From contig CALYAD010000011.1 in the NCBI GenBank assembly GCA_944393415.1, forward strand, positions 1-34,097: a stretch of 34,097 nucleotides of DNA. The letters run 5' to 3'. Shown here in pieces: positions 25,953 to 33,980 of this stretch (the stretch's first letter is position 1; every line of letters begins with the position of its first letter). The position numbers were made by a program, and so were the translations under genes. The notes under the pieces are model-generated. The model searched no databases and was not told the DNA's origin. It worked only from the letters and a program-made list of their open reading frames with translations. The DNA comes from an uncultured Clostridia bacterium. GTDB taxonomy: Bacteria > Bacillota > Clostridia > Oscillospirales > CAG-272.

Positions 25953-26045
25953 TTATGATCCTTTCCGGAGAAGTTTTAGGAAGTTTGGAAATTATTATAA
26001 TAACCAATTTTATCGGCGTTTATATGTGAAATGCCTTTAAGGCGC

Positions 26046-26771
26046 TTATAAAGTCTTAAAGGCATAGTCCATATATGCTTTTTTCAGCTTTGGATATATA
26101 TTGCGCGAGATCGGGATACGCCTTCCGTCTGTCATAAGCAGATTTGTGGCGGTCAGACCGTTCACATGATCCAGATTGACTATATATGCCCTATGAGGAT
26201 GGAAGAAGCAGGAATATTTTCGCAGCAGCTCAACCAGAGATGAAAGGGTGGCTTTGGTCTCCACGGTCGTTCCGTCCGAGAGGGTAAAGACACGGTTGTG
26301 ATTGAAGCTTTCCACCGTGATGATATCCTGAATGCGTAACTTTAAAACGCCCTCTCTTGTTTTCAGAAGTATGGAGGGGTTATCCTTGGGCGCCAGACTG
26401 CGGATGCAGTCCAGTAGTTCCCGCTCAAAATCCGCTTTTTCCACCGGCTTGATCAGGTATCCGGACGCTTTTACCCCAAAGGCTTCCACCGCGTATTCCC
26501 TTGAAACGGTCAGAAACAGGATTTCCGCTGTTTCGCCGCGCTCCCGTATCTTATGGGCAAGGTCGATGCCGCTGAAACGGGGCATAATAATATCCAGTAT
26601 ATATATGTCATATCCGCCTCGGCCGGCGATAATGTCAAGGAGGTCAAACGGAGAGGTAAATGACTCTGTTTTTATGGGGATTTCCGGATGCTTTGAGCGA
26701 AACCATTCCGCGTATTGCTCAAGCAAACGGATATCTTCGCTTTTGTCGTCACAAATACCGATTCGGATCAA
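26046..26771 (-). CDS. LytTR-family response regulator
   Basis: 241 residues. The receiver domain has ICDD near the start, the phospho-acceptor D60 in YDIYILDIIMP, the LTVSREYAVEAFGVKASGYL switch region and KPV. The C-terminal LytTR DNA-binding domain (about 135-240) has VESFNHNRVFTL, FFHPHRAYIVNLDHV and RRIPISRNIYPKLKKAY. The TTG at 26771 is preferred because GAGGTG lies six bases upstream and it gives the typical MIRIGICDD start; a GTG at 26780 overlaps that ribosome site. It follows the kinase gene by about 27 bases in the same operon. Its target promoters are not evident in the window. Confidence 0.92.
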   Translation of the reverse strand: MIRIGICDDKSEDIRLLEQYAEWFRSKHPEIPIKTESFTSPFDLLDIIAGRGGYDIYILDIIMPRFSGIDLAHKIRERGETAEILFLTVSREYAVEAFGVKASGYLIKPVEKADFERELLDCIRSLAPKDNPSILLKTREGVLKLRIQDIITVESFNHNRVFTLSDGTTVETKATLSSLVELLRKYSCFFHPHRAYIVNLDHVNGLTATNLLMTDGRRIPISRNIYPKLKKAYMDYAFKTL

Positions 26772-26798
26772 ATGATTCACCTCGCTCTTTGCAGCGTT

Positions 26799-29003
26799 TC
26801 AGCCGATAACGGACGGCTGAAGCAATATTTCCTCAAGCAGCTCCGGGGCTATCGCGAATTCCGGCATTCCCATGCTTCCCGGCGCCACTTCGTATTCATC
26901 AAACACGATCACAAGTCTATCAAGTCCGTCTATATAGAAATTCTGGTCGGCGTCAATTTCCTTAAAGCATTCGTCATCCGACCAGATGCCTCCGGGGATA
27001 AAGTAATCTCCTTCGCCGGACTCAACCTGCGCGGTCATCTGTCTCAGAATTTCTTTGCTGATAACGTCCGCGTAATTGCTGTCCGGAAGAAACAGCTCGG
27101 CAAGTCCCAGAACCTTACCCGATTGCTTATCCAGTGTGAAGCTGCGGCTGTATTGAGCGGAACCGCCTGCGTTCAGCGTCGTTTCAAAGCGAACGGAAAG
27201 CAGCCTGTCGTCATTTCGCAGTATCCTATAGGTCGTATCGGACGCCACATAGCCCTCGTATTTTCTGGCAAAATACCATAAAAATTTCTGCCTGATCATT
27301 TCTATGTATTTTCCCATTTGTTGGTTCATTTCCTCCACGCCGTCGTCGGAAATATTCGGGGAAGAGGGTTCTTCCGACGTATTGCCCGGCTGAGAGGGCT
27401 CCGCCGCGGCGCCCGGTAAGTCTGCATCCTGTTCATCTTCGCCGCTTAAAGGGGGCTGAACGTTATCCAGTACCGGAAGCTGCGCGTCAAAAGAGCTGTC
27501 TCCCCAGTCAAAACGATAGGAGCGCAGATCGGCGAGCCGTACTATCGGTCCTAAGATCGGTATCTCCTCCAGCGCGTTGGACATCGTTGGCAAGCAGTTG
27601 ATAAGCAAGAAGAGCGTCAGCGCTGAGAGCAGCGCCCCGGAAACCGCTCTTTTGACCGTGCAGGTGCTTTTTACCTCCGAGCTTTCGGCAGTCATTATCG
27701 GGTCCTGACAGCTGAAAAGCACCGCGTTTAACCGGAATTTCCCGTTTTCGCATTCGCAGCGGAACATACCGTTATACTTTCTGGTAACGGCGTCAATGCT
27801 TTTCAGACCTATGCCGTGTCCCTTTCTTTCGGGTACGATGGGAAATCCGTCTCCGTTAAAGGTAAGCGCTGTCCCACACGGATTTTCAACGGAGATAATA
27901 AGCTTTCGGTTATCTTTCAGCTCTGCGTTTAGAGTAATGCGGCGTTTTTCTTTTTCGGGAATATCCATACAGGCGTTATTGGCGTTTTCCAGCGCGTTTG
28001 CGAGCACCACGCATATATCCATTTCATCAAAGGGGATTTCGCCGGGCAAGCAGATCATTGCCGTAACGTAGCAGCCCGATTTTTCAGCCTGACCGATACA
28101 GGAGGAGAGCACGGCGTTTACTGGGGGATTTTCGCAGTAGGATTTCTTTGTTATATCATTTAGCCTGTCGTTAAGATTTCCTATGTATTTGATAATGCTT
28201 TCCGTATCGCCTTGCTTTGCAAGAGCGTCCAATACCGTAAGATGGTGGCGCATATCGTGCCTATAGTTACGGCCAAGCTCCATTTTTTTGCAGATGTCTT
28301 CGTATTCCCGGCGCTGAATCCGCATCTGAAGAGATACTGCTCTTTCGGACACCCTAAGGCGTGTGATGGAGGCGGCGGAGGTAAGTACACGGATCAGTAT
28401 CAGAAAGATCGAAAAGGCGGTAAGCAGCAGAAGCACTAACAGGATGCCGTCCGTAGTGCTGTTCCTGACATAGGAAAACAATAAAAATACCATCAGAACC
28501 GGAAAGCAGAGCAGCAGCCAGCTTGTGTTGTTCTGCAATACATAGGTTTGGAACGGCTTGCGAAGAAAACGAAAAACAAGGAATGTCATAATTGCTGCCG
28601 CCGCTGTCAGGCATGAAAGTAAGAGCAGGCTATAGCTCCATCCCTGCAGATCAGCGTTACGTTCCCGCATAAGAATTTTCCATAATGTTTTCAATACAAA
28701 ATATACGGTGAAGCCGGTCGTCCAGATTGCCGTCGTCTGAAAAAAACCGGAGCGTGACAGTATGTGCAGACAGACGATTGCCGGCAGGTATGCCGTCAGC
28801 GGAAGCAGTGTGAGCACCAGCGTCGGAGCCTGCCCGGAGGTAAGCAGAACCGATTGCAGCAGGATAACGCCGATTATCGTACCGCCGGCAGCTATAAGGC
28901 TGATTTTTTTTGAAAACCGAAGCTGAACCAATGCGCATAATACCAGGATGAAGGTCAGATAAAAGATCCCTTCCAGTAAAAACTTTTCCGATTCGGCCGG
29001 CAT
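26799..29003 (-). CDS. GHKL sensor kinase fused to an RsiV-like lysozyme-sensing ectodomain
   Basis: 734 residues. Residues about 8-235 hold several (probably six or more) membrane segments. A GHKL-type kinase follows, with the H box NYRHDMRHHLTVLDAL (H near 249), the N box VVLANALENANNAC (near 335-345) and the G box ERKGHGIGLKSI (near 398), as in AgrC-type partners of LytTR regulators. Unusually the protein continues: a further membrane segment (about 453-474), then MSNALEEIPILGPIV, a Pro/Glu/Ser-rich linker (about 510-560), and a C-terminal domain (about 565-730). That domain has ISKEILRQM, ADQNFYI, VIVFDEYEVAPGSMG and PEFAIAPELL, the pattern of the DUF3298 domain of RsiV, the lysozyme-binding anti-sigma-V factor. 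The ATG at 29003 follows GAGTGAGGA; longer frames start inside the promoter. Confidence 0.88.
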   Translation of the reverse strand: MPAESEKFLLEGIFYLTFILVLCALVQLRFSKKISLIAAGGTIIGVILLQSVLLTSGQAPTLVLTLLPLTAYLPAIVCLHILSRSGFFQTTAIWTTGFTVYFVLKTLWKILMRERNADLQGWSYSLLLLSCLTAAAAIMTFLVFRFLRKPFQTYVLQNNTSWLLLCFPVLMVFLLFSYVRNSTTDGILLVLLLLTAFSIFLILIRVLTSAASITRLRVSERAVSLQMRIQRREYEDICKKMELGRNYRHDMRHHLTVLDALAKQGDTESIIKYIGNLNDRLNDITKKSYCENPPVNAVLSSCIGQAEKSGCYVTAMICLPGEIPFDEMDICVVLANALENANNACMDIPEKEKRRITLNAELKDNRKLIISVENPCGTALTFNGDGFPIVPERKGHGIGLKSIDAVTRKYNGMFRCECENGKFRLNAVLFSCQDPIMTAESSEVKSTCTVKRAVSGALLSALTLFLLINCLPTMSNALEEIPILGPIVRLADLRSYRFDWGDSSFDAQLPVLDNVQPPLSGEDEQDADLPGAAAEPSQPGNTSEEPSSPNISDDGVEEMNQQMGKYIEMIRQKFLWYFARKYEGYVASDTTYRILRNDDRLLSVRFETTLNAGGSAQYSRSFTLDKQSGKVLGLAELFLPDSNYADVISKEILRQMTAQVESGEGDYFIPGGIWSDDECFKEIDADQNFYIDGLDRLVIVFDEYEVAPGSMGMPEFAIAPELLEEILLQPSVIG

Positions 29004-29058
29004 TGTATTCCTCACTCCCTCTTTTGATGAAAATATATCAAAAATATAATTATAAAAT

Positions 29059-29087
29059 ATTTTATCATATTGTCGTATAATTGTCAA
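29059..29087 (-). promoter_or_regulatory. Sigma-A promoter of the kinase/LytTR operon
   Basis: Minus strand TTGACA (29082-29087), a 17-base spacer and TAAAAT (29059-29064), about 50 bases before the kinase ATG. Confidence 0.8.
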
Positions 29088-29177
29088 TAGGGGATTGATT
29101 TCCAATTCCATTCGGTACCGGATCTCACAAAAACTTTCCGAAAGCCGGTTATAAACAGGTAAAGTTAAGCGTGCTTA

Positions 29178-29206
29178 TTGACAATATCTTAAAAGTATGA
29201 TACAAT
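29178..29206 (+). promoter_or_regulatory. Sigma-A promoter of the purine permease gene
   Basis: TTGACA (29178-29183), a 17-base spacer and TACAAT (29201-29206). The leader is only about 40 bases, too short for a purine riboswitch. Confidence 0.85.
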
Positions 29207-29253
29207 TCACTTATGCGTCGTTCGGATATACATATATAAGGAGGATAATGATA

Positions 29254-30609
29254 ATGGAGAAGCTCTTCAAACTCAAGCAATACGGAACCACGCCGGGGCG
29301 TGAGGTGATAGCCGGGCTCACCACCTTTTTTGCCATGGCATATATAATCGTCGTAAACCCGACGCTGTTAAGTGAGTCGGGTATGGAATGGGGAGCCGTT
29401 TTTCTCGCTACCATTATTTCTTCCATAGTCGGAACGCTGATAATGGGGCTTTTCGCGAACGTTCCGTACGCGCAGGCGCCCGGAATGGGACTGAACGCCT
29501 TTTTTGTATACACTGTCTGCTTCGCTCTTGAGTTTACATGGCAGCAGGCGCTTTCCATGGTGTTTATATGCGGACTGATCAATATATTAATTACCGTGAC
29601 CAAGCTGAGAAAATATATAATCGCCTCTATTCCGCGCAGTCTTCAGAACGCTATCGGAGGAGGAATAGGAATATTTGTAGCGTACATAGGTCTTCTGAAT
29701 GTCGGCATTATAGAATTTGAATCCGGAGTACCCGCGCTCGCGGCTCTGAACAAGCCTTCCTTCTGGTTGTTTCTTATAGGTCTTGCGATAACGGTCGTTC
29801 TGATTGCCTGCAAGGTAAAGGGAGCGATTCTTATAGGCATCGTCGTCACGACGCTGATCGGTATTCCAATGCAGGTAACGGTAACGACTGATACCGTCAG
29901 CTTTACGGAGGCATGCCGTCAGCTGCCGCAGACCTTCGGGGTCATTTTCACGAATGAGGGCTTAGGCTCGCTTTTTTCTGACAGCGCGAAGATCCCGCTT
30001 GTTATAGTCACAATTTTTTCCTTTAGTCTTTCGGATACTTTTGAAACTATAGGGACTTTTATAGGCACCGGACGCCGAACGGGAATATTTGACGAAGAGG
30101 ACGAGAACGTCATGGAATCCGCCCCCGGCTTTAAATCCAGAATGGACAGGGCCCTTTTTGCCGACTCCACCGCGACATCAATAGGAGCGATATTCGGAAC
30201 CTCAAACACCACTACCTACGTCGAAAGCGCGGCGGGGATCAGTGTCGGCGGACGAACCGGGCTTACCAGCGTGGTTGTATCCGTATGTTTTGCCTTAAGC
30301 GCGTTTTTGGCGACCTTTGTAAGCGCTATCCCGTCTGCGGCGACCGCTCCCGCGCTGGTCGTGATCGGAGTTATGATCATGTCGTCGTTCCGTGAAATTA
30401 ACTGGGAGGACATAAACGAAGCGATTCCTGCCTTTTTTGCCAGCGTATTCATGGCGATATGCTACAGTATATCCGACGGCATCGCCGCGGGATTTATTTT
30501 CTACTGCATCATTAAGCTTTGCGAGCGAAAGCCGAAGGAGATCCGTCCGATCATCTGGATATCGACCGCTTTATTCATACTGAATTACGTGATATTCGCT
30601 ATTTTATAG
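29254..30609 (+). CDS. NCS2-family purine permease (AzgA/PbuG-like)
   Basis: 451 residues with about 12-14 membrane segments. It matches the guanine/hypoxanthine branch of the NCS2 family: the N-terminal KQYGTTPGREVIAGLTTFFA, then MAYIIVVNPTLLSESGM, the substrate-region YAQAPGMGLNAFFVYTV (about 76-92), SLSDTFETIGTFIGTGRR, and SIGAIFGTSNTTTYVESAAG. It probably imports purine bases (adenine, guanine or hypoxanthine) with protons across the cytoplasmic membrane for salvage. The ATG at 29254 lies nine bases after AGGAGG; an ATG six bases earlier is also possible. It has its own promoter and terminator and is divergent from the LytTR kinase operon. Confidence 0.92.
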   Translation: MEKLFKLKQYGTTPGREVIAGLTTFFAMAYIIVVNPTLLSESGMEWGAVFLATIISSIVGTLIMGLFANVPYAQAPGMGLNAFFVYTVCFALEFTWQQALSMVFICGLINILITVTKLRKYIIASIPRSLQNAIGGGIGIFVAYIGLLNVGIIEFESGVPALAALNKPSFWLFLIGLAITVVLIACKVKGAILIGIVVTTLIGIPMQVTVTTDTVSFTEACRQLPQTFGVIFTNEGLGSLFSDSAKIPLVIVTIFSFSLSDTFETIGTFIGTGRRTGIFDEEDENVMESAPGFKSRMDRALFADSTATSIGAIFGTSNTTTYVESAAGISVGGRTGLTSVVVSVCFALSAFLATFVSAIPSAATAPALVVIGVMIMSSFREINWEDINEAIPAFFASVFMAICYSISDGIAAGFIFYCIIKLCERKPKEIRPIIWISTALFILNYVIFAIL

Positions 30610-30660
30610 GTGCCGGATGCTTGATATGGGCAGATATAAAGAAATACCAAATCATGCGAT

Positions 30661-30689
30661 GGGGCTGAGTGACTCAGCCCCGGTTTTTT
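30661..30689 (+). terminator. Terminator of the purine permease gene
   Basis: A GGGGCTGA-GTGAC-TCAGCCCC hairpin followed by GGTTTTTT, about 50 bases after the stop codon. Confidence 0.92.
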
Positions 30690-30740
30690 AAATTGGGCTG
30701 ATATTTCAGACCGTGTAATATTCTTAGTGTATTCCGGGTG

Positions 30741-30779
30741 AAAAAGTAAAATCCCAACACATTTATAGTGTCGGGATTG
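30741..30779 (-). terminator. Terminator of the small lipoprotein gene
   Basis: On the minus strand an AATCCCGACAC / GTGTTGGGATT stem with one mismatch is followed by TTACTTTTTC. It lies just after the lipoprotein stop codon at 30793. Confidence 0.8.
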
Positions 30780-30792
30780 ACGGTATAATTTT

Positions 30793-31221
30793 TTATTCAA
30801 TGTTTATATTGTAAATTCCATATCCTTTGTCGTTTTGGACAATGCCGACAGTCATAGTAACGCTTTGCTCGCCCACCTTGGTATCCATAGTCAGGTAATA
30901 GGCGGATCCGTCTATTTCACTGTTATAATAGCTATATCGGAATCCTTTATATCTTTCTATAACAATACCGGATCGGAAATCTATATTCATAGCGTCTTCG
31001 ACTTCGGTAAAAAATTTCCGGATATCGTCGGTCAGGTCCGGGTAAAGGTACGTTTCCGCTTTTTCATAATCCTCCGCTTCTATGGCGTCAAAAAACTCTC
31101 CTATAAAAGCCTTGGCTTCGTTTCTGTCAATTCCCCCGCCGCAGGAAATCATAGAAAAAAGGAAACAAAATGTTAACAATGAAAACAAACTGAATTTGAA
31201 GCTTCCGCGTATTTTTTTCAT
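30793..31221 (-). CDS. Small lipoprotein with NTF2-like C-terminal domain
   Basis: 142 residues. The signal peptide ends in SMISC (C27), so it is predicted to be lipid-anchored at the cell surface. The mature part has a helix (RNEAKAFIGEFFDAIEAEDYEKAETYL) followed by strands (YYLTMDTKVGEQSVTMTVGIVQ), the pattern of small NTF2-like/DUF4878-type domains; the exact family is uncertain and no function is assigned. The ATG at 31221 is preceded by GGGAGATTTAT from the leader repeat; a TTG further up lies inside the GCCGCC hairpin. A consensus promoter and a clear terminator make it a single-gene unit. Confidence 0.85.
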   Translation of the reverse strand: MKKIRGSFKFSLFSLLTFCFLFSMISCGGGIDRNEAKAFIGEFFDAIEAEDYEKAETYLYPDLTDDIRKFFTEVEDAMNIDFRSGIVIERYKGFRYSYYNSEIDGSAYYLTMDTKVGEQSVTMTVGIVQNDKGYGIYNINIE

Positions 31222-31425
31222 ATAAATCTCCCATGCCGCCAAAGGCGGCTAAAAAACCGTTTTGAATAGATACGAAAAATTTTCGTGTTTTGCTCCGCAA
31301 AACAAAAAGCGTTCAGCTTTTTAGAAAATTTATGCGTGAAAGCGTCTGCATTCTGATGCGATGGAATACAACTTTCACGCTAATCCCCCATGCCGCCAAG
31401 GGCTAAAAAAACCGTTTTAATCGTG
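31222..31425 (-). promoter_or_regulatory. Structured leader of the lipoprotein gene (leader repeat copy B)
   Basis: In the direction of transcription: a decayed hairpin block (31392-31403) ending in GGCATGGGGGATTA; the 47-nt unit (31334-31380) with a perfect 9-bp GCGTGAAAG/CTTTCACGC stem and inner GCAT/ATGC stem; an AAAAAGC/GCTTTTT hairpin and a GTTTTGC/GCAAAAC hairpin; and a full GCCGCC-TTT-GGCGGC hairpin (31235-31249) touching the ribosome site. A GTG at 31376-31378, six bases after GGGGGA, opens a 21-codon frame to 31313 (VKVVFHRIRMQTLSRINFLKS without the last residue). The 47-nt unit has the same length as that at 15810-15856, and its core is conserved. Confidence 0.65.
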
Positions 31426-31448
31426 CTGCAGTCTTCTTTCTGCTATTC

Positions 31449-31477
31449 ATTATAGCATGGAATCTTATAATTGTCAA
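31449..31477 (-). promoter_or_regulatory. Consensus sigma-A promoter of the lipoprotein gene
   Basis: Minus strand TTGACA (31472-31477), a 17-base spacer and TATAAT (31449-31454), both perfect. It gives a leader of about 220 bases that carries the structured repeat. Confidence 0.9.
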
Positions 31478-31781
31478 TTGTAATATGATTTTTTATGAAA
31501 TGAATTTTTAAGACGCGGGCGGAATATTTCGAGTTGGTGTAAGGTGCGGTTAGCCTTGCGCTCCTGCTTTGTTGTATCAAGCGGATGATTAATTTTGGCT
31601 AATCATTGACGAGATGAAGCATTTTTAGTCTATTAACAGCGGAAATCTTCCTGATACTTCTCCGGAAGCGGGAAGGAAGATCTCCGCCTGCTCTTACTCA
31701 TTAATTGTTTTCTAAAGAAAAGTTTTAAAAAGGGTTCTGAGGAGGGGTTGGTTTTTATGTGCATGCAAAGTAGGGCGTGTT
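31478..31781. other. Intergenic stretch without a gene
   Basis: No coding frame, terminator or promoter is convincing. Near 31711-31750 a TAAAGAAAAGTTTTAAAAAGG stretch resembles a decayed arm of the dispersed palindromic repeats. Confidence 0.35.
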
Positions 31782-33581
31782 CTATGACGCTTTTTCAAAC
31801 TGGCTATTGTAGAGATCGGCATAGAATCCGCCTTTTGCCAACAGAGATTCATGCGTACCCTGTTCAATAATATCTCCATCTTTCAGCACCAAAATCAAGT
31901 CTGCATTTTTTATGGTGGACAATCGGTGGGCAATCACAAAACTTGTGCGATGTTCGGTAAGCTGATCCATCGCTTTCTGCGTGATAAGCTCTGTACGAGT
32001 ATCTACAGAGGAGGTTGCTTCATCCAGGATCAGCATGGGATTGTTCTGCACCATAGCGCGGGCGATGGTAAAGAGCTGCTTCTGACCGGCCGAAAGGGTA
32101 ATGCTGTCGTCCAGAACCGTATCAAAGCCGTTTGGAAGGGTCTCCACAAAATGGTAGATACCACAGGCTTTGCAGGCTTTCTCCAGTTCCTCATCGCTGA
32201 CCCCTGTTTTATTGTAAACCAGATTTTCCCGCACCGTCCCTTCAAACAGCCAGGTATCCTGCAGCACCATACTGAACAGATCGTGTACGCTCTCACGGGT
32301 CATCCCGGAAGTGGGAACGCCGTCAATCCTGATGCTGCCGCTGTTAATTTCAAAGAAACGCATTAATAGGTTGACCATAGTGGTCTTGCCCGCACCGGTG
32401 GGACCGACAATTGCGACCTTCTGCCCAGGCAGGATATGGGCAGAAAAGTCTTTGATAATGATCTTATCGGGATTATCCGGATAGCTGAAGCGAACATGTT
32501 CAAATTCCACTTCGCCACGCACATGAGCGGGAGCCTGTTGTTTCCCTGTTTCATCCGGAAGCTCTTCGGCCTGTAAAAAGTCGAAAATATGATCCCCGGC
32601 GGCGGCAGCCGTCTGCATCTGGGTCATCCCCTGAGCAAGGGTGCTCAGCGGCGAAGTGAACAGACGAACGTACATGATAAAGGCAATGATGACGCCAAAG
32701 GAAATCTGTCCATCCATAGCCAGCGCCGAACCAAGCACACAGACGACCACATAACCGAGATTGCCGATAACATTCATAAGAGGCTGCATTACGCCCGAAA
32801 GGAACTGGCTTCTCCAGTCGGCATTGTACAGGACGGTATTCATATTGCCGAATGATTGTTTGATCTTTCGGTTTGCTCTTGATATCCGCACCACATCATG
32901 TCCGGAATACATCCCCTCAATATAGCCGTTGAGGGTACTGAGGTTCTGTTGGCGGGCTGTAAAATATTTCTGGGAACGCAGCATGACGACAACCATGACC
33001 GCAAACCCGATCAGGGTGACCAGTATAGCGGAAAGCGCCATGCGCCATTCCGTAACAAACATCATGATCAGGCATCCGATAAACTGGGCTGCCGAGCTGA
33101 TAATGGACGGAAGGCTGTTGGACAGTGCCTGCTGTAATGTGCTGACGTCGTTGGTAACACGGCTCAAAATATCACCATGCGAGACCGTGTTGAAATATTC
33201 CAAGGGAACACAGTTGATCTTTTTGGATAGATCCCGCCGCAGATCTTTGGAAAGATCCAGCGTGATTGTCGCCATAATATAGTGTTCAACATAGGTGAAA
33301 ACCGCGCTGCATCCGTAAATGGCAAGCAGCAGGATTCCTACATGGGCAATGGCGCTCAGATCGATTTCCTCAAACAACGAGTCGGAAATCAGGTCGGTTA
33401 TATCGCTAAGCAGATTTGGCCCTATGATGGTAAGAATAGCCCCTATGACGGCAAACAGAAGAGCTACCGTCATTGGAACTTTCAGTTTACCGGAATACGA
33501 AAACAGTTCCTTCAGAACGCCGCCTATTCCGCGTTTGCTTTTTTCCATAGTGCGCATCCCGCGTGATCCTAAATTGTTCAT
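31782..33581 (-). CDS. ABC exporter subunit with canonical ATP site
   Basis: 599 residues: six membrane segments (about 35-330) fused to a nucleotide-binding domain, the layout of type I/IV exporters. The ATPase has Walker A GPTGAGKTT (near 395-403), a Q loop in MVLQDTWLF, the signature LSAGQKQLF, Walker B MLILDEATSSVD with catalytic Glu, and the H loop IAHRLST. It starts 14 bases after the stop of a second exporter gene, with GGAGG before the ATG, so the two should form a heterodimer like TM287/288 or YheI/YheH, exporting drugs, lipids or peptides. Because the partner is broken, this subunit may be without its normal function, or act as a homodimer. Confidence 0.93.
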   Translation of the reverse strand: MNNLGSRGMRTMEKSKRGIGGVLKELFSYSGKLKVPMTVALLFAVIGAILTIIGPNLLSDITDLISDSLFEEIDLSAIAHVGILLLAIYGCSAVFTYVEHYIMATITLDLSKDLRRDLSKKINCVPLEYFNTVSHGDILSRVTNDVSTLQQALSNSLPSIISSAAQFIGCLIMMFVTEWRMALSAILVTLIGFAVMVVVMLRSQKYFTARQQNLSTLNGYIEGMYSGHDVVRISRANRKIKQSFGNMNTVLYNADWRSQFLSGVMQPLMNVIGNLGYVVVCVLGSALAMDGQISFGVIIAFIMYVRLFTSPLSTLAQGMTQMQTAAAAGDHIFDFLQAEELPDETGKQQAPAHVRGEVEFEHVRFSYPDNPDKIIIKDFSAHILPGQKVAIVGPTGAGKTTMVNLLMRFFEINSGSIRIDGVPTSGMTRESVHDLFSMVLQDTWLFEGTVRENLVYNKTGVSDEELEKACKACGIYHFVETLPNGFDTVLDDSITLSAGQKQLFTIARAMVQNNPMLILDEATSSVDTRTELITQKAMDQLTEHRTSFVIAHRLSTIKNADLILVLKDGDIIEQGTHESLLAKGGFYADLYNSQFEKAS

Positions 33582-33595
33582 GCTCCGGTCCTCCT

Positions 33596-33980
33596 TTATG
33601 CGCCCAGCTCTTTACCGGAGAGCTGGGATCTGGCGATTTCCTGATATACGGAGCAGCTCCGCATCAGCTCGTCGTGTGTGCCGATGCCGACGGCGCGCCC
33701 TTCATCCAGTACGATTATTTTGTCAGCGTTCCGTATGGTGCCGATGCGCTGAGCTACAATCAGGCGGGTGGTATCCTTTAGCTGCTTCTCGAGACCTGCC
33801 CGCAGTTTTGCGTCGGTACGATAGTCCAATGCCGAAAAGGAATCATCAAAAACCAGGATTTCCGGATTTCTGGCAAGCGCCCTGGCGATGGAGACGCGCT
33901 GTTTCTGTCCGCCGGAAACATTCGTGCCTCCTTGCGCGATCGGTGCCTCGATGCCGCCCGGAAGTTTTTCCCTCGAATTG
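33596..33980 (-). pseudogene. ABC exporter partner subunit, cut by an IS30-family element
   Basis: The reading frame [60 protein letters not shown] ... GKELGA covers the end of an ATPase domain. This includes signature VSGGQ, Walker B with Asp in place of the catalytic Glu (FDDS), and an H loop with Gln in place of His (VAQR). Those changes are normal for the degenerate-site half of heterodimeric exporters such as TM287. The frame runs into a TGA at about 33985-33987 exactly where transposase sequence begins, so only about 126 residues remain here and Walker A and the membrane domain are missing. The rest may lie beyond the insertion, outside the window. Confidence 0.85.

Noticed and set aside
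29160..29168. AAAGTTAAG, a possible LytTR half site before the purine permease
   Set aside because: Only one half site matches; the expected second direct repeat about 21 bases away is absent.
29104..29253. Possible purine riboswitch before the NCS2 permease
   Set aside because: The promoter at 29178-29206 leaves a leader of only about 40 bases and no purine-riboswitch core is seen.
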